Shown here in pieces: positions 16,633 through 27,812 of a stretch of DNA of 64,000 nucleotides. The position numbers and the translations under genes are program-made. Below the pieces are notes generated by a model. It was given only the letters and a program-made list of their open reading frames with translations, did no database searches and was not told the origin of the DNA. The DNA comes from CAWATZ01 sp963784995 (GTDB taxonomy: Bacteria > Planctomycetota > Planctomycetia > Gemmatales > Gemmataceae): positions 124,001 to 188,000 of the forward strand of contig CAWATZ010000008.1 of assembly GCA_963784995.1 (NCBI GenBank), in the 5' to 3' direction. The number at the start of each line of letters is the position of its first letter. Position 1 is the first letter of the stretch.

Positions 16633-19600
16633 TCAAACGTTGACGGCCCCGATGGAGACGACCGCGCCGTTGGCGACGCCGCGCTCGTCCGTGAGCGGGG
16701 CCCCGTTCTTGTCGCCCTTGCCCAGGGCGGGGCTGCCGGTCATCAGGGCCTCGGTCTGGAGGAACAGTGTGGCAGTAGGAGCGCCGACGAGCGGGCCGCC
16801 ATAGTATCCCAGCGGTAACAGCAGAGGATTGAGTGGTTTGGCCAGGGTGCCGGTCAGGTTTACGCCAAACAACACGTTGGCATCCCCGGCGACGCCGAGC
16901 AGGGAACCGAAGGCGGTGAACTCACCGTCGAGGTTGACAGCATCCACTCCCCTGCCGCCGATGGCGATGAAGTTCTGGGCGTCGATCGTGTTCTGGAGGT
17001 TCCAGCCGCCGACCTGGGGAATGGCGCCCCAGAAGATGCCGCCGCCGTTGGAAGCGAAGTTGGCGTTGATGGTGTCGTTCACCGTGGCCACGCCGCCCAT
17101 CTCCTTTGTTGCGTCGATGCCGCCGCCGTTTGTGCCCGCGCTGTTGAGGGCACGGTTGCCGGTGATGGTGGTGTTGGTGATGGTCGTGCCAAAGAACCCG
17201 CCGGCCGCTTGCAGCTCGATGCCGCCGCCGCCCAGGCCGTTGCCGTCGCCGCTGGCCGTGTTGAAGACGATGGTGCTGCTGAGGACGTGCAGCGTCCCGC
17301 CATTGGCGAAGAGGCCGCCGCCCGCATTGCCGCTGACGTTGCCCTGGATCTGAGTGCTGGTGATCGAGGTCGTGGGCCCGCCCTCCTGAATGCCGCCGCC
17401 GCCTCCCACGGCGACGTTGTTCAGGAAGAGGCTGGTCAGCACCGTCAGGCTGCCCTGGTTGTCAGTGTCCGCGAAGCCGCCGCCGAAGCCGCCGGAGAAG
17501 TTGGTCTCGATGGTGCTGCCCGTGATGCTGACGGCGCCGTTGCCGGCGTTGCCGATGCCGCCGCCCGGACCGGTGAGGGCGTCGTTGTTGCTGACGATGG
17601 TCCCGGTCACGGTCAGTTTGGCTCCCTCGAAGACATTGCCGACCTCGATGGCGTCGAGCCAGACGCCGCCTCCCTGGTTGACGCAGCTGTTGCCGGTGAT
17701 GACCGTGCCCGCGTTGATGAAGACCTTGCCCCAGCCATCCGTCTCGACGCCGCCGCCGGCATCGCCGGCGTGGTTGTTGCTGATGGTGCTGGCGTTGATG
17801 GTCAGCGTCCAGGGGCGCAGACAGTGTTTTCCATCGAGAGGCCGCCGCCGTCGGCGGTGGCGACGTTATTGGTGATGGTCACGTTGTTCAGCGTCAGGCT
17901 GGCGATGCCCTGGTCGCGGATGCCGCCGCCGCTGCCCGCCGCCCCATCGCCCGACCGGGCGATGCCGTTGGTGATCGTGATGCCCTGCAGAGTCACGGTG
18001 AACGCATCGTTGAAGTTCAGATCGCCGGTGGGGTTGATGTCGAAGACGCGGTCGAGGTGGTTGCCATCGACGGTCGCGACACCCCCGCTGGCGTTGAGGA
18101 TGGTCACGTTGCCGCCGCTAGGCAGGATGGCGAAGGCCCCGCTGGTGTCGGTGCCGGTGTTGGCCCCGGGAATCGTGATCTTGTAGTCCCCGGCAACGAG
18201 CAGCTGGATCACCTTGTTCCCCGGCGTGGTGTTGGCCAGGTTGATGGCTTCCCGCAAGCTGAGGCTGCCGCTGCTGGGCGGGTTGAGGTTGTCGGCCGTG
18301 GTGTTGACGTTGTAAGTCGTCGTCGTTACGCCGTTGACCGTTTTCGCGGAAACCAGAGGCAGCGTGGTGGTAACGTGAGTGACCGGGGGCGGCGGCAGCG
18401 GAACAATCGCGCTGACGGCGCCGACGTTGATTGTGCTGGTGTTCAGGTGCAGGACGCCGCGCTCGTCATAGGCAGGCGCCGGAACAGGATCCCAGTGCCA
18501 ACGGCGGGGCTGCCGGTCTGGAGGGCTTCGGTCTGCAGGACCTGGGAGGCGCCGGACGCGCCGATGGTCGGGCCGCCGTTGTTGGCTAGCGGCGCCAGCA
18601 GGGGATTGAGCGGGTTGGCGAGGCTGCCGGTCTGGGTACTGCCAGCCGTGAATCCGGTGTTGAAGTCCGCGGCCACGCCGATCACGTTGCCGCCGAGGTC
18701 GGTGAAGCCCTTGGGGAAGTTCAGGGCGTCCACTCCGGAAGTTGCGGTATTCCCGGCCAGGATGGTGTTCTGGATGGAGACGGTGTTGGTCACTCCTTCC
18801 CAGATGATTCCGCCGGCGAGGCCGGCGAAGTTGGCGTTGATGGTGTCGTTCAGAAGCACCAGGTCGCCGGTCATGAGTCGGGCGTCGATGCCGCCGCCAT
18901 CGACGACGCCGCTGTTGAGGGCCCGGTTGCAGGTGATGGTGGTGTTGAGGATGGTCGAGGCGTTCAGACCGGCGCCGGTGGTCATCAGTTCGATGCCGCC
19001 GCCGCCCTGTTGCATCCCCGCATCGCCGCCGGCCGTGTTGTTGGCGATGGTGCTGTTCTGGACGAACAGCGTGGCGCCGGCGGCGAACACACCGCCGCCC
19101 CGGACGCCGCTGGCGTTGCCGCTGATCTGGGAGCTGGTGATGGACGTGAAGGAACCGCCTTCCTGGATGCCGCCGCCATCGCCGACGGCCACGTTGTTCA
19201 GGAAGAGGCTGTTGGCGACGGTCAGGGTGCCCAGGTTGTTCTGGTCAGCGAAGCCGCCGCCGGCCATTCCGGAAGAGTTGTTCGCGATGGTGCTGCTGGT
19301 GATGGTGACGGCGCCAGGGCCGGCGTTGCCGATGCCGCCGCCGGGACCGTTCAGGGCCTGGTTGTTGCTGATCAGAGTCCCCGTCACGGTCAGCGTGGCT
19401 CCCTGCAAAGGCAAGGGCGTGAGGTTGACGACAGCGCCAATGCCAACGGTGAAGCCCTGATTCGTGAAAGTGATCGCCGGCGGCATGTCGTAGCCGCTGC
19501 CGGGGTTGGTGATGGTCACCCCAATGACATGCTCGCCGCTGTCGAGGACCGCAGTGCCCTGAGCCCCGAAGCCAAGGCCGTCCTGGGAGGTAAAGGTGAC

Positions 19601-20527
19601 CTTTGGCGGACCGAAGGGGAATAGGGCGTTGAGGTTGTTGGTAATCGTGACGCTGGTGACCGCGCTGGCAGGGTTAATGTCATCGAGCCAGATGCCGGCG
19701 CCCTGGTTGACGCAGGTGTTGCCGGTGATGACCGTACCCGCGTTGACAAACACCTTGCCCGAACCGTCGGTCTCGATGCCGCCGCCCGCGTCCCCGGCGT
19801 GGTTATTGCTGATGGTGCTAGCGTTGACCGTCAGCTTCCACGGTTCGCTGACGGTGTTCTCCATCGAGATGCCGCCGCCGTCAGCGGTAGCGAGGTTATT
19901 GGTAACGACCATGTTGTTCAGCACCAGGCTGGCGTTGCCCTGGTCGCGGATGCCGCCGCCGCTGCCGGCCGCCCCATCGCCCGGAGAGGCGACGCCGTTG
20001 GTGATGGTGAAGCCCTGCAACGTCACGGTGAACGGTGCCGTTGGGCTGGCCGGGTTGAAAGTGGGGTTGATGTCGAAGACACGGTCGAGGTGGTTGCCAT
20101 CGACGGTGACGGCCGCGTGGCTGACGTTGACGATGGACAGGTTGCCGCCACGGGGCAGGATGGCGAAAGCGCCGCTGGCATCGGTGCCGGTGTTGGCTCC
20201 CGGCAGGGCGATCACGTAGGAGCCAGGGACCAGCAGGTTGATGGTATTGCCGCCCGGGGTCAGGTTGGCCGCATCGATGGCCGAACGCAGGGTGACCGTG
20301 TGGGTTCCGTTGATCGCTCCCGTGGTGAGGTTGACTCCCGCGGCAATGCTGAGGTCGGCCAGGCTGTTGACGTTGAAGGTCGTCGGCACCAGCCGATCCT
20401 CCAGCTGCTCGACGGACAGGCGGGCGCGCCGGTCTCTGCTTCTGTCGGCAATGGTCTTGCCTCGGCTCGCCGCGTTGGCGAAACTGCTCAGGAAACTCTT
20501 GAACCAGGAATGGAAGAGGTTGCGCAT
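16633..20527 (-). CDS. Large surface beta-helix protein, two CSLREA-type modules, two frameshifts
   Basis: Once two single-base losses are corrected (about 18485 and 17815) this is one protein of about 1,300 residues. The N-terminus has a basic stretch then RARLSVEQLEDRLVP, the planctomycete sorting motif. Two tandem about 600-residue modules follow. Each begins with a LRSAIDAANLTPGG / LREAINLANTTPGN motif (CSLREA type) and contains repeated NNVTITNN, GGGIRDQG, TISNNHAGDAGGG parallel-beta-helix rungs, ending in DERGV...INVGAV. The modules are close paralogues in the same order of motifs. Such proteins are exported and probably cell-surface adhesins. The uncorrected frame of the first module ends at 18443. 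No stop codons arise by substitution, which favours sequence error over decay. Confidence 0.78.
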
Positions 20528-21127
20528 GTCTCGGGTTCCTTGCAGGTCAAACCGCGGAACTCTTGTTCAAAACGCGGTCTGCCTTGGAGTGGAAGAACAA
20601 ATCAGATAACAGGTTAAGACGATCCCAGCAGGACCAGGCGGGTCTGTTGTTGGGAGGCATAAGGAGTACGGATCGACGCTTCCAAACCTGAATCACACGG
20701 GAAGATTTTTTTCCAGGGTGGCAAACCTGACTGAAGAAAGGGTCTTGGCGACCCCTGCCGGGCAAGCCGGCAGGTGAAGCAGGTCGAAGGCTCGACAGTA
20801 AGGGGCAACGTGTGCGCTCACTGGCCGAGGGTGACAGCCGTTCAGATGCCCTGACCGCTGTACGCGGGGTGTCGAACTGATGCGCGCTAACTCCTGCTCC
20901 GCCGCCCGACACGAGGCTTCCCCGAGCTGCGTCTTTGTACGACGATCGCCCTTTGGCACAGGCGATCTGAGAGTGTGGAGTGCGGCGGTGGAGGCCGCAT
21001 ACGGCGGGAGGCTTTTCGAGATTCACCTGAGCGAGGAGGGTGTGCGCCGTCTCTGCAACATAGGAGTCGCGGTCATCATCGATGATGGGGGAGTAGCGCC
21101 ACTCGCACGGGAGGAACCACAAAGAGC
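20528..21127. other. Noncoding region holding a dispersed repeat element
   Basis: About 600 bases with no supported gene. At 20713-20789 it carries, on the minus strand, an element related to 28959-29032: a shared 19-base core starting GACCTGCTTCACC, then a CCGGCAG hairpin and CAGGTTTGCC. The remainder to 21127 shows nothing I can identify. Confidence 0.6.
20713..20789 (-). repeat. Dispersed repeat element, left side of defence island
   Basis: This is an inverted copy of the element at 28959-29032. Shared parts are a 19-base block ending at a TGCCGG...CCGGCA hairpin and a CAG(T/C)CAGGTTTGCC block; the hairpin loop is inverted between copies. Confidence 0.7.
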
Positions 21128-22277
21128 TTAACCAAGCGTAGCTCGCAGGGTCTCGGCCACAAAGGTCTGAGGGAAGCGTTCCTGCTCTATCCGAAGATTG
21201 TCTCTCAAGCATACCTGGAAGGCGGCTTCTTCGGGGCCTGTCAGGTTCGACAGCCGCTCCCCTCCTCGCCCCGTCCCAAGGGTCCCGATCCGATCTCTCC
21301 ATGTCCGCACGGTCTCCTCGTCCATGAGCAGGCTCCGCAAATGCCGGAACAGGACTCGAAGCCGGGAGAGGATTGAAAACCCTTCCGTGTCTATGTCGCC
21401 CCAGTACCACAGGGGAATGTCCGACAGCCATTGCACATACCGCAGATCGGTGACGCCATTCCCCAGCCCCCCGACTGCAAATGTTTCCTCCATGAGCGGC
21501 AGTGTGAGCAGATTGACCTTGTTCTCGACGATCAGCGCACGGGCCGCACTGAGGCATTTCTCCGAAAGCAGCCGGAGCGGTACACAGCATTCGGACCAGG
21601 GCGACCCCGCACGGCGCTGCACACTTTCGTCGAGGAACCGGATGAAGATGAGCGGTTCGGGATACCGGAGGCCGTAGCGTCGATGGAAGTGCTCTTCATC
21701 TGCACGGATCGCGTGCGGCGGGAGCATGAGGTCGAGCCACTCGCGCAAAATCAAGCAGTTCCGTTCCACAAATTTGGTATCTACCGAGAGAGGCAGCTCG
21801 CGAGCGAACAACTCGGGCCTGTGGTGGAGTAGGAGGTAATCAACCACTTCCAGAAGCCCATTGACCTCGCCGACGGAGTCAACAAGTAGTTGACGGTGCG
21901 ATCGAATCCAGGGGTCGAGCGCTGGAAATCGCTCCCGAATTTTCTCGACGGCGGCCCGAAACGCAGCGAATTCCCCAAGCTTCCCGATGTACCGAAGGAA
22001 ATCCTCTTCACTCTCGAAGATGATTTTCCGCGGGAAGTTGTTCCGGCCGTGCGAGCGAGAGTTCCGTTCCTCCCATTCGATGGAATACCCAAAGCCTTTT
22101 GTTTCCTTCGCCGCTAGCCGAAGTCGCTGGATGGACTCGATCGCCGAGGCCATGCTCGCCGCGAGGTTCTTCTCGCAGGGGATTGTGTGGGGGAAGAATG
22201 ACTCGCCCGCCAACCAGGCGCAGGAACGCCGGATAGAGTTTGATGGCCTTCAGATGGATGTCATCCGGCTCGATCAT
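21128..22277 (-). CDS. jetD: Wadjet nuclease subunit JetD, frameshift near its N-terminus
   Basis: JetD is the topoisomerase VI-like subunit that cuts circular plasmid DNA when the JetABC motor stalls. Visible marks are RNNFPRKIIFESEEDFLRYIG (DUF3322 region), the TOPRIM glutamate in ALIVENKVNLLTLP and the DxD motif in WYWGDIDTEGF (DUF2220 region). The true start is probably ATG at 22277: it overlaps the jetC stop as ATGA and reads MIEPDDIHLKAIKLYPAFLR. At about 22217 the frame must shift (one extra or two missing bases) to continue as WLAGESFFPHTIPCEKN. Without correction, translation from 22277 would stop early, so the operon is functional only if this is a sequence error or a shorter start (TTG 22213) is used. 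Confidence 0.88.
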
Positions 22278-25200
22278 GACGCAGGAGCAATCGCGATTCG
22301 TGCGATGCTCGACTCCAAAACACATTCCTCAAATTCCCGCGCCGTCATCTCGAAGACGGCGGAGCGGTTGTCCTTCTTGACCACGTGAATGTACGAACCA
22401 ACGTACGGCTGCGTGACGCGGGCCTTGGCGTCCAACGGCGCTACGATCATCAATTGCAAACCGAACTGCTTGAACAGTTCCAGCGCATACTCCGCGTACT
22501 GGTCATCGACCTTGGAGAACATCTCATCCACGACCACGAAGTGAAAGCGGTCGCTGGCAGGATGCTCTGGGTCCAGATCGTACTGGTACGCAATGGCGGC
22601 CACGAGAATGGTAAACGCCAGCTTCGCTTTCTCGCCGCCCGACTGGCCGCTGCTGTCCTGATACACCGAGACCGTCTTGCTTGTCGCGCGATCGATCACG
22701 ATCGCAACGAAATCGAACCAGTAACGAACATCGACCACTTTATTCCGCCAACGGCGATTCTCTTCATCGCGGAGCTTGATTACGAGATCCTGGATCCTGA
22801 CGAATCGTGCCTCGTTCGCTTCGGCCGAATCCTCAAAGCTGCCTTCAATGCACTCACAGAGTCTCGTCTGAAATTCCCGGATTTCCGGATCGCGAATGGG
22901 ACGCGGCTCCAACTGGATATGCGTGCCTGGTCGGTATTCCAGCGTCTTCAGCGAGAGATTGAGCACTTCGATCTTCTGCTCGACCCCGCGGCGCTCCTGC
23001 TCCAGAGCATTGCGGAACAACCCGATTTCCTCGATCACCTTGCGATTGAGCCGCTCCTTGAACCGCTGCTCGTGGCGCGGGAGATCATCGTCGAGAATCC
23101 GCTGCCGCAATCCCAGGAAGCTCGGCAGGTAATCCACGGTCGGACGCAGATCATCGGCTGCCTGGGGACACAGCCGGAGAAACTTGCCCATCGCTTCGAG
23201 CAAGCTCTCTCGCACAGGCTCGAGCGCTTTCTGCAACCTGACGATCTGAGCGCTCTGCTGAGCGCGAAAGCGATCCTTGCGCTCAAAGAAATCTCCCGTC
23301 GATAGCGGGGGCTCCTGAAATTCGGCATCCAGTTCAGGGAATGCCCGACGATGTTCGCCGAGGCTTCCGCTTGTTTCCCGCTCCCGGAGATCGGCGGCCG
23401 CATTCTGAAGCAGTTTCTCTCCCTGTCCGATTTCATTCTGAAGCTCACGTTCGCGAGCGACGCAGTCATCCCGTCGGATCTGCAATGCGTGCTCCCGAGC
23501 TTGAACGTTCGCCAACCGTTGTTTCAGCACTTGGATCGCGTCGGACTTCCCTTCGATCGCCTTCCGCTCCTGTTCCAGGTTTGCGATCTCGCGCTCGTTG
23601 CTCGCAAAGTCGATGTCGGCGAAGCTCGCTACGCGCAGTACCTCGGCCGCGGCTGCAATCCGATCCCGTAGCGTCATCAACCGTACATCCAACGAATCAA
23701 TCTGCGCAGTGAGAGCCGATTCACACCGCTCCAGCCGTCCAATTTCTCCAGCGATCCGCTGCTTCTTTTCCCGATTGTCCCACCCGAGGACGAAGTTGCG
23801 CGGGTCGAGGACCATCTCCCGGTCATCCTTCTCGTGGCGCTGATTCCCCGACTTCACATGCCGATTTCGGGTCATCGCCCGGCCGCGGGCTTCCCGGAAT
23901 TCTTCGATTGTCTCGCAACACACGTAATCGAAGTGATTGAGCAGTTCCGCTTTCACCCACGGCACCAGACGCTGCCCATCACGGAACTGCAGTTTGCGAA
24001 TCATGGAACGCTGATCGAGCGGCGATCCGTCGGTGGCCGGGACTTGTTCGGCCACACGCATATACACCAGGCGCCTTCCCTGTCCCAAGGCCGTGAGTTT
24101 TCTCGCGTTGAGCTGGCTGGTGACGAGGTGGTAGAAACGCTCCGGAACCAGCATGCTCAACGCTAGCCCGTGCAGCACTTTCTCGATCGATGCCTCCCAC
24201 GCGCGCTCGGCTGGATCGACCTGCACGAGCTCGGCCACAAACGGGCAGTCACGGACCGCCAATCCCAAATCGCTACACAGCGATTGTCGCACGACTACGC
24301 ACCATTCGGGGATGTTCTCGCGACGCTGGTTGAGTCCTTCCAGTTCCTGGCGGAACGCAGCCAACTCTCGCCGGACATCAGCCCGCTGCACGGTACATTG
24401 GTCCCTCTCGCTCTCCGACTGCCTCACGGCCTGATCAATTTCTCCGCGGAGCGTCGGCAGCCGTTGCTGTAATTCCTGGAAGTGTGCCTCGTCGGTACAG
24501 GAATGCGCCAACTCCAACCGCCGGAGGTCGTTGCAGAAGCGTTGGTAGTCCTTCCTCTTTGTTTCTGCACACGCACGTTCCTTGCCTATCAAGACGGGGA
24601 TTTGGCGTAGACGGTCGCCGCCGACCTTCTCGATCTCATGCTGCAAGCTGCGGGCCTGCTCGCTTGTAGCGCGTGTCTCCTCAGTGAGTGCCTCCTTTGT
24701 GGAACGGACTTGCGACAGTTCTTGCTTACGTCGCTCCAACTCTGGCGTAAAGAGATCAACGATCTTCTGCGAGAAATAGGCATCCGTTGCGGCCAGAATG
24801 CGCTCAGCACGTTCCAGAGCCTCCGCTTGCTTCCCGAATTCTGCCCCGATCCTGGCAACCGGTGCCAGGAGTTCAGACTGTTGGCGCAAGCGAACCAGAC
24901 TCTCGTGTGCTTCGCTGAGGTCCGCGAAGTGACCAAAGAGGCACTCAACTTTCTCGTCCCAATTTCGCGCTTCGAGCATGTGGTCACGAATGAAATCATT
25001 GAGGCGGTGGATGTCTTTGACTGCGACGGTTTGATTGAATACCTCCATCGCCTTGGCTTTCACGCGGGTCAACTTGATGAACCATGTCTCAAATTCCTGA
25101 TACGTCCTCGTCGCCCGGAAGGCCTTACTGCGAATCGCCTTCAACATGCCGTCGGTTGACTCAAGTTTCCCGAAATCCTCTTGAATGGAACGCTCGTCTT

Positions 25201-25678
25201 CCGAAAGGCAGTAGACCTTCTCAACGCTGAGATCGCTCGCGAGCCACAGGACCTGGGCAACTGTGAACGACTTCCCGGTGTCTTCGTTGTGGAAGAACGC
25301 GAGGATGACAGAGTACTGTCCTCCTTTCGGCCGGAGGAATTTGACCTCGATGCCTCTGCCATCATCGTCCGCCCCGCGGTCATAGGCGCCGCGGACGTAC
25401 GTCCGCTCGTCTCGCTCCCGCTTCTTGGCGCCGGCAGCGACGTTGAAGTTCCTCACACCCGGTCGCACAAGGAGCGTGAGAATGGCATCGACCAAGGTGG
25501 ATTTGCCGGATCCGTTCTGCCCGATGAGGAGCGCGGTCTTCCCGTTGGGCCGGATCGTATACACCTGCCCGTCAAACGTGCCCCAATTCAGGACTTCCAG
25601 TTTGTGCAGTCGAAAACCTCGACACTGTCCTGCAGCAAACGGAAGCCGCTCTCTCGTCTGCATCGTTGTCGTGTCCAT
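22274..25678 (-). CDS. jetC: Wadjet SMC-like ATPase JetC
   Basis: JetC is the MukB-like motor of the Wadjet plasmid-defence complex, extruding DNA loops with JetA and JetB. The 1,134-residue protein has the N-terminal ATPase half with Walker A GQNGSGKST at residues 53-61. Very long coiled coils follow (about 290-440, and again about 640-930) on either side of a hinge-like globular part (about 450-600, SLCSDLGLAVRDCPFVAEL). The C-terminal half has the ABC signature SGQSGGEKAKL and Walker B FHFVVVDEMFSKVDD. It starts 18 bases after jetB and its stop overlaps the jetD ATG. The region appears less GC-rich than the flanking genes, suggesting acquisition. Confidence 0.95.
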   Translation of the reverse strand: MDTTTMQTRERLPFAAGQCRGFRLHKLEVLNWGTFDGQVYTIRPNGKTALLIGQNGSGKSTLVDAILTLLVRPGVRNFNVAAGAKKRERDERTYVRGAYDRGADDDGRGIEVKFLRPKGGQYSVILAFFHNEDTGKSFTVAQVLWLASDLSVEKVYCLSEDERSIQEDFGKLESTDGMLKAIRSKAFRATRTYQEFETWFIKLTRVKAKAMEVFNQTVAVKDIHRLNDFIRDHMLEARNWDEKVECLFGHFADLSEAHESLVRLRQQSELLAPVARIGAEFGKQAEALERAERILAATDAYFSQKIVDLFTPELERRKQELSQVRSTKEALTEETRATSEQARSLQHEIEKVGGDRLRQIPVLIGKERACAETKRKDYQRFCNDLRRLELAHSCTDEAHFQELQQRLPTLRGEIDQAVRQSESERDQCTVQRADVRRELAAFRQELEGLNQRRENIPEWCVVVRQSLCSDLGLAVRDCPFVAELVQVDPAERAWEASIEKVLHGLALSMLVPERFYHLVTSQLNARKLTALGQGRRLVYMRVAEQVPATDGSPLDQRSMIRKLQFRDGQRLVPWVKAELLNHFDYVCCETIEEFREARGRAMTRNRHVKSGNQRHEKDDREMVLDPRNFVLGWDNREKKQRIAGEIGRLERCESALTAQIDSLDVRLMTLRDRIAAAAEVLRVASFADIDFASNEREIANLEQERKAIEGKSDAIQVLKQRLANVQAREHALQIRRDDCVARERELQNEIGQGEKLLQNAAADLRERETSGSLGEHRRAFPELDAEFQEPPLSTGDFFERKDRFRAQQSAQIVRLQKALEPVRESLLEAMGKFLRLCPQAADDLRPTVDYLPSFLGLRQRILDDDLPRHEQRFKERLNRKVIEEIGLFRNALEQERRGVEQKIEVLNLSLKTLEYRPGTHIQLEPRPIRDPEIREFQTRLCECIEGSFEDSAEANEARFVRIQDLVIKLRDEENRRWRNKVVDVRYWFDFVAIVIDRATSKTVSVYQDSSGQSGGEKAKLAFTILVAAIAYQYDLDPEHPASDRFHFVVVDEMFSKVDDQYAEYALELFKQFGLQLMIVAPLDAKARVTQPYVGSYIHVVKKDNRSAVFEMTAREFEECVLESSIARIAIAPAS

Positions 25679-25696
25679 TCTGGACGGCCTTTCTGC

Positions 25697-26314
25697 CTAC
25701 TCGGATGAGGGAGACGACTCCTGCTTGTGCATGCGTTCTGCGGCAGCGAGCAGCTGGCTACGCAGATACTCAAGTTCTTCCGCCCTCAGGCGTGCCTTGA
25801 GCACGCGACGGACCTCCCAGCTCGGCGGATCCTCACCAAATCTCTTTACGAAGCCGAGTTCCTCCAACTTTCGCAGGCCCGCATGCAATTCACGGTTTTG
25901 CTTCACGTCGTCATCAGTTGCTGGGAAGAACGCCTTCCACTGGTCGAGCAACTCGGGCTCGGTGACCACGCAACGCTCGTTGTTCGTGTCTTCTTCCTCG
26001 AATCGCCTGTATTCATCCCGGAGCAATACGCACAGGAGCGTTTGCCTGTAACCCAAGCGGGTGGAGTGGAACAGCTTTGGAAGGGTGTCATAGCCCGGCG
26101 GACTCTCGTCCTCGGCAAGCTGCCGCAGGTACGCCAGCCCTTCCGACTCGTTAACGATGAGACGAAGCCCCACGCGGGCGAAATATGTCTCCAGTGCTGA
26201 CTGGTTCGACAGCACCAGATTCCACACGCGACCATCATCCGCATCGACCACTCCTTGCAAGAGGCGGACGGCCGCGATGCTCCAGTCGTGGAATTCCGGC
26301 AATTCACCGCGCAT
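25697..26314 (-). CDS. jetB: Wadjet kite-type subunit JetB (DUF4194)
   Basis: JetB is the MukE-like subunit that bridges JetA and JetC. The 205-residue protein (MRGELPEFHDWSIAAVRLLQ) has DUF4194 features: an early VRLLQGVVDADDGRVWNLVL, GLRLIVNESEGLAYLRQLAEDE, LGYRQTLLCVLLRDEYRRFEEE and the winged-helix-like GLRKLEELGFVKRFGEDPPSWEVRRVLKARL. Its ATG lies inside the end of jetA (11-base overlap), which indicates translational coupling. The open frame upstream to 26422 is antisense-like filler inside jetA and is not used. Confidence 0.93.
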   Translation of the reverse strand: MRGELPEFHDWSIAAVRLLQGVVDADDGRVWNLVLSNQSALETYFARVGLRLIVNESEGLAYLRQLAEDESPPGYDTLPKLFHSTRLGYRQTLLCVLLRDEYRRFEEEDTNNERCVVTEPELLDQWKAFFPATDDDVKQNRELHAGLRKLEELGFVKRFGEDPPSWEVRRVLKARLRAEELEYLRSQLLAAAERMHKQESSPSSE

Positions 26315-27794
26315 GGCCTCTCCTGTGGGGTACGAATGTGACCAGAGGAATTTCGAGCGCGATGCTGCCATCCTCGTGGTCTTTCCCCGACACAACGACG
26401 ACTTCCCGCGCGATCGGATCAACCAGGTGCCCGTCTTCCGTCGCGATCTGCACGTAACCGATGATCTCTACCACTCCCCCTTCCGCTGGATGCAGCTCCA
26501 GTAGGTCGCGGAGAGTGGGAGCATGCTCCAGCGTGAGCATCTGCCGAATCCTGGAACGCATCTCCGCCCAATCCAGCCGCTGCAGCGCCGCAAACTGCTG
26601 AAACGCAGCCAGCCGCTCGTTTTCATCCGGCCTGAATCCCGTGAGGTCCCTCATCTCGAACCGGGAGGGCTCGGTCCAGAAGCTCCGGCGAAACGGAGAG
26701 TCAATCGCGAGATCGAGCTCCAACGACAGTCCGACCTCTTCCAGCACCTCTTCTCCAGCCAGTGCAACGGCTTTGCTGCGAATGTCGCTCAGGAGTTCGG
26801 CGATCTGCTGTCGCTCGGCATGACCGCGGGCATCGAGAAGCCGCCGCAGTGTGGCCGACAACCGCTGATTCGTGCGCATGACCTTCTCGGCTTCCTTCTG
26901 CAGCAGGGTCACCATTCCTCGAAGAAACTCCATGCCCTCCGACCGCGGCGGTAGATCCGGAATGCGGCGAACATCCCGAATGATCTTCTCCAGGCGTTCC
27001 GTCTGACTGGGGGACAGCACCAGCCGGACGAACTCGTAGAAGCTGACGCCTTGGTCCTCCTGCTTCAGCAGTTCTTCGGCGTCGAGTGCGAACTCAAGGA
27101 TTCGCCCGCGCGTCTCTCCGCCCACTTGCCGCTGTTGGACCTGCACCGTGATGTCCCGGAACGATTCCTCGACTGCTCTGAAATCGCCCTGCAGCTGTCG
27201 CAGCAGCGATACGGCGGTCGCGAACCGTTCCCGGATTTGGGCAGGCTGGTACTTTGCCACGTTGCCATCAGCCTTGATCTTGTCGATCTCCGCCTGCATG
27301 CGGTCACGTTCGCCGGCAAGGTGGCGCAGGCGGGTCTCCGGATCGTCGGAGGCGCCGACCACGAGATCCGAGAGCGTGTCGATGACCAGCTTCAAGCGGG
27401 ATTCCGTGCCCACGAATCCGAGATCTTTGTCCAGGACACGGTCCAAGAAAATGAACACATCTTCGGTGTGCGGAGTGAGCTGATACACCGGCTCGTCGTG
27501 GCCCGAGACCAGCAGTCGCTTGAGCCAGCGCGTGTCTCGCGAACACCACTCGGAAAGATACGTGTCAGCTCTTTGCGGGAGCGTGCCCGCATGGCTCTCC
27601 TGCAGTTCGTCCTGATATGCAATGAGGGCGGCCAAGAGATCCGAGTGCGGGATCGCGATCCGACCCGGCTGCTTGTATTGCCGGTCAAGGAAATCGATAA
27701 TGAACGCCGCATTCGTGGAACGCAGAAGACGCAATGCCGGCGACGTTTCAAAATATGCAAGCAGTTTTCCGAGTCGCATTTGTCTATCCCGCAT
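26304..27794 (-). CDS. jetA: Wadjet kleisin-like subunit JetA (DUF3375)
   Basis: JetA is the MukF-like kleisin of the Wadjet complex and normally the first gene of type I operons, as here. The 496-residue protein shows DUF3375 hallmarks: SPALRLLRSTNAAFIIDFLDRQYK near the start, YLSEWCSRDTRWLKRLL, a helical central stretch and LDLAIDSPFRRSFWTEPSRFE. The C-terminal VVEIIGYVQIATEDGHLVDP is followed by VVVSG. An alternative start is MRLGKLLAYF at 27779; both have usable ribosome sites. A sigma-70-like promoter lies just upstream (27813-27840), so all four genes are probably one transcript. Confidence 0.94.
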   Translation of the reverse strand: MRDRQMRLGKLLAYFETSPALRLLRSTNAAFIIDFLDRQYKQPGRIAIPHSDLLAALIAYQDELQESHAGTLPQRADTYLSEWCSRDTRWLKRLLVSGHDEPVYQLTPHTEDVFIFLDRVLDKDLGFVGTESRLKLVIDTLSDLVVGASDDPETRLRHLAGERDRMQAEIDKIKADGNVAKYQPAQIRERFATAVSLLRQLQGDFRAVEESFRDITVQVQQRQVGGETRGRILEFALDAEELLKQEDQGVSFYEFVRLVLSPSQTERLEKIIRDVRRIPDLPPRSEGMEFLRGMVTLLQKEAEKVMRTNQRLSATLRRLLDARGHAERQQIAELLSDIRSKAVALAGEEVLEEVGLSLELDLAIDSPFRRSFWTEPSRFEMRDLTGFRPDENERLAAFQQFAALQRLDWAEMRSRIRQMLTLEHAPTLRDLLELHPAEGGVVEIIGYVQIATEDGHLVDPIAREVVVVSGKDHEDGSIALEIPLVTFVPHRRGHAR

Positions 27795-27812
27795 GTAACC
27801 TGGATTTCCATG

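Noticed and set aside
14871..16643. A 590-codon open frame antisense to mnmG
   Set aside because: It is a shadow of a highly conserved gene, with biased composition and no motif.
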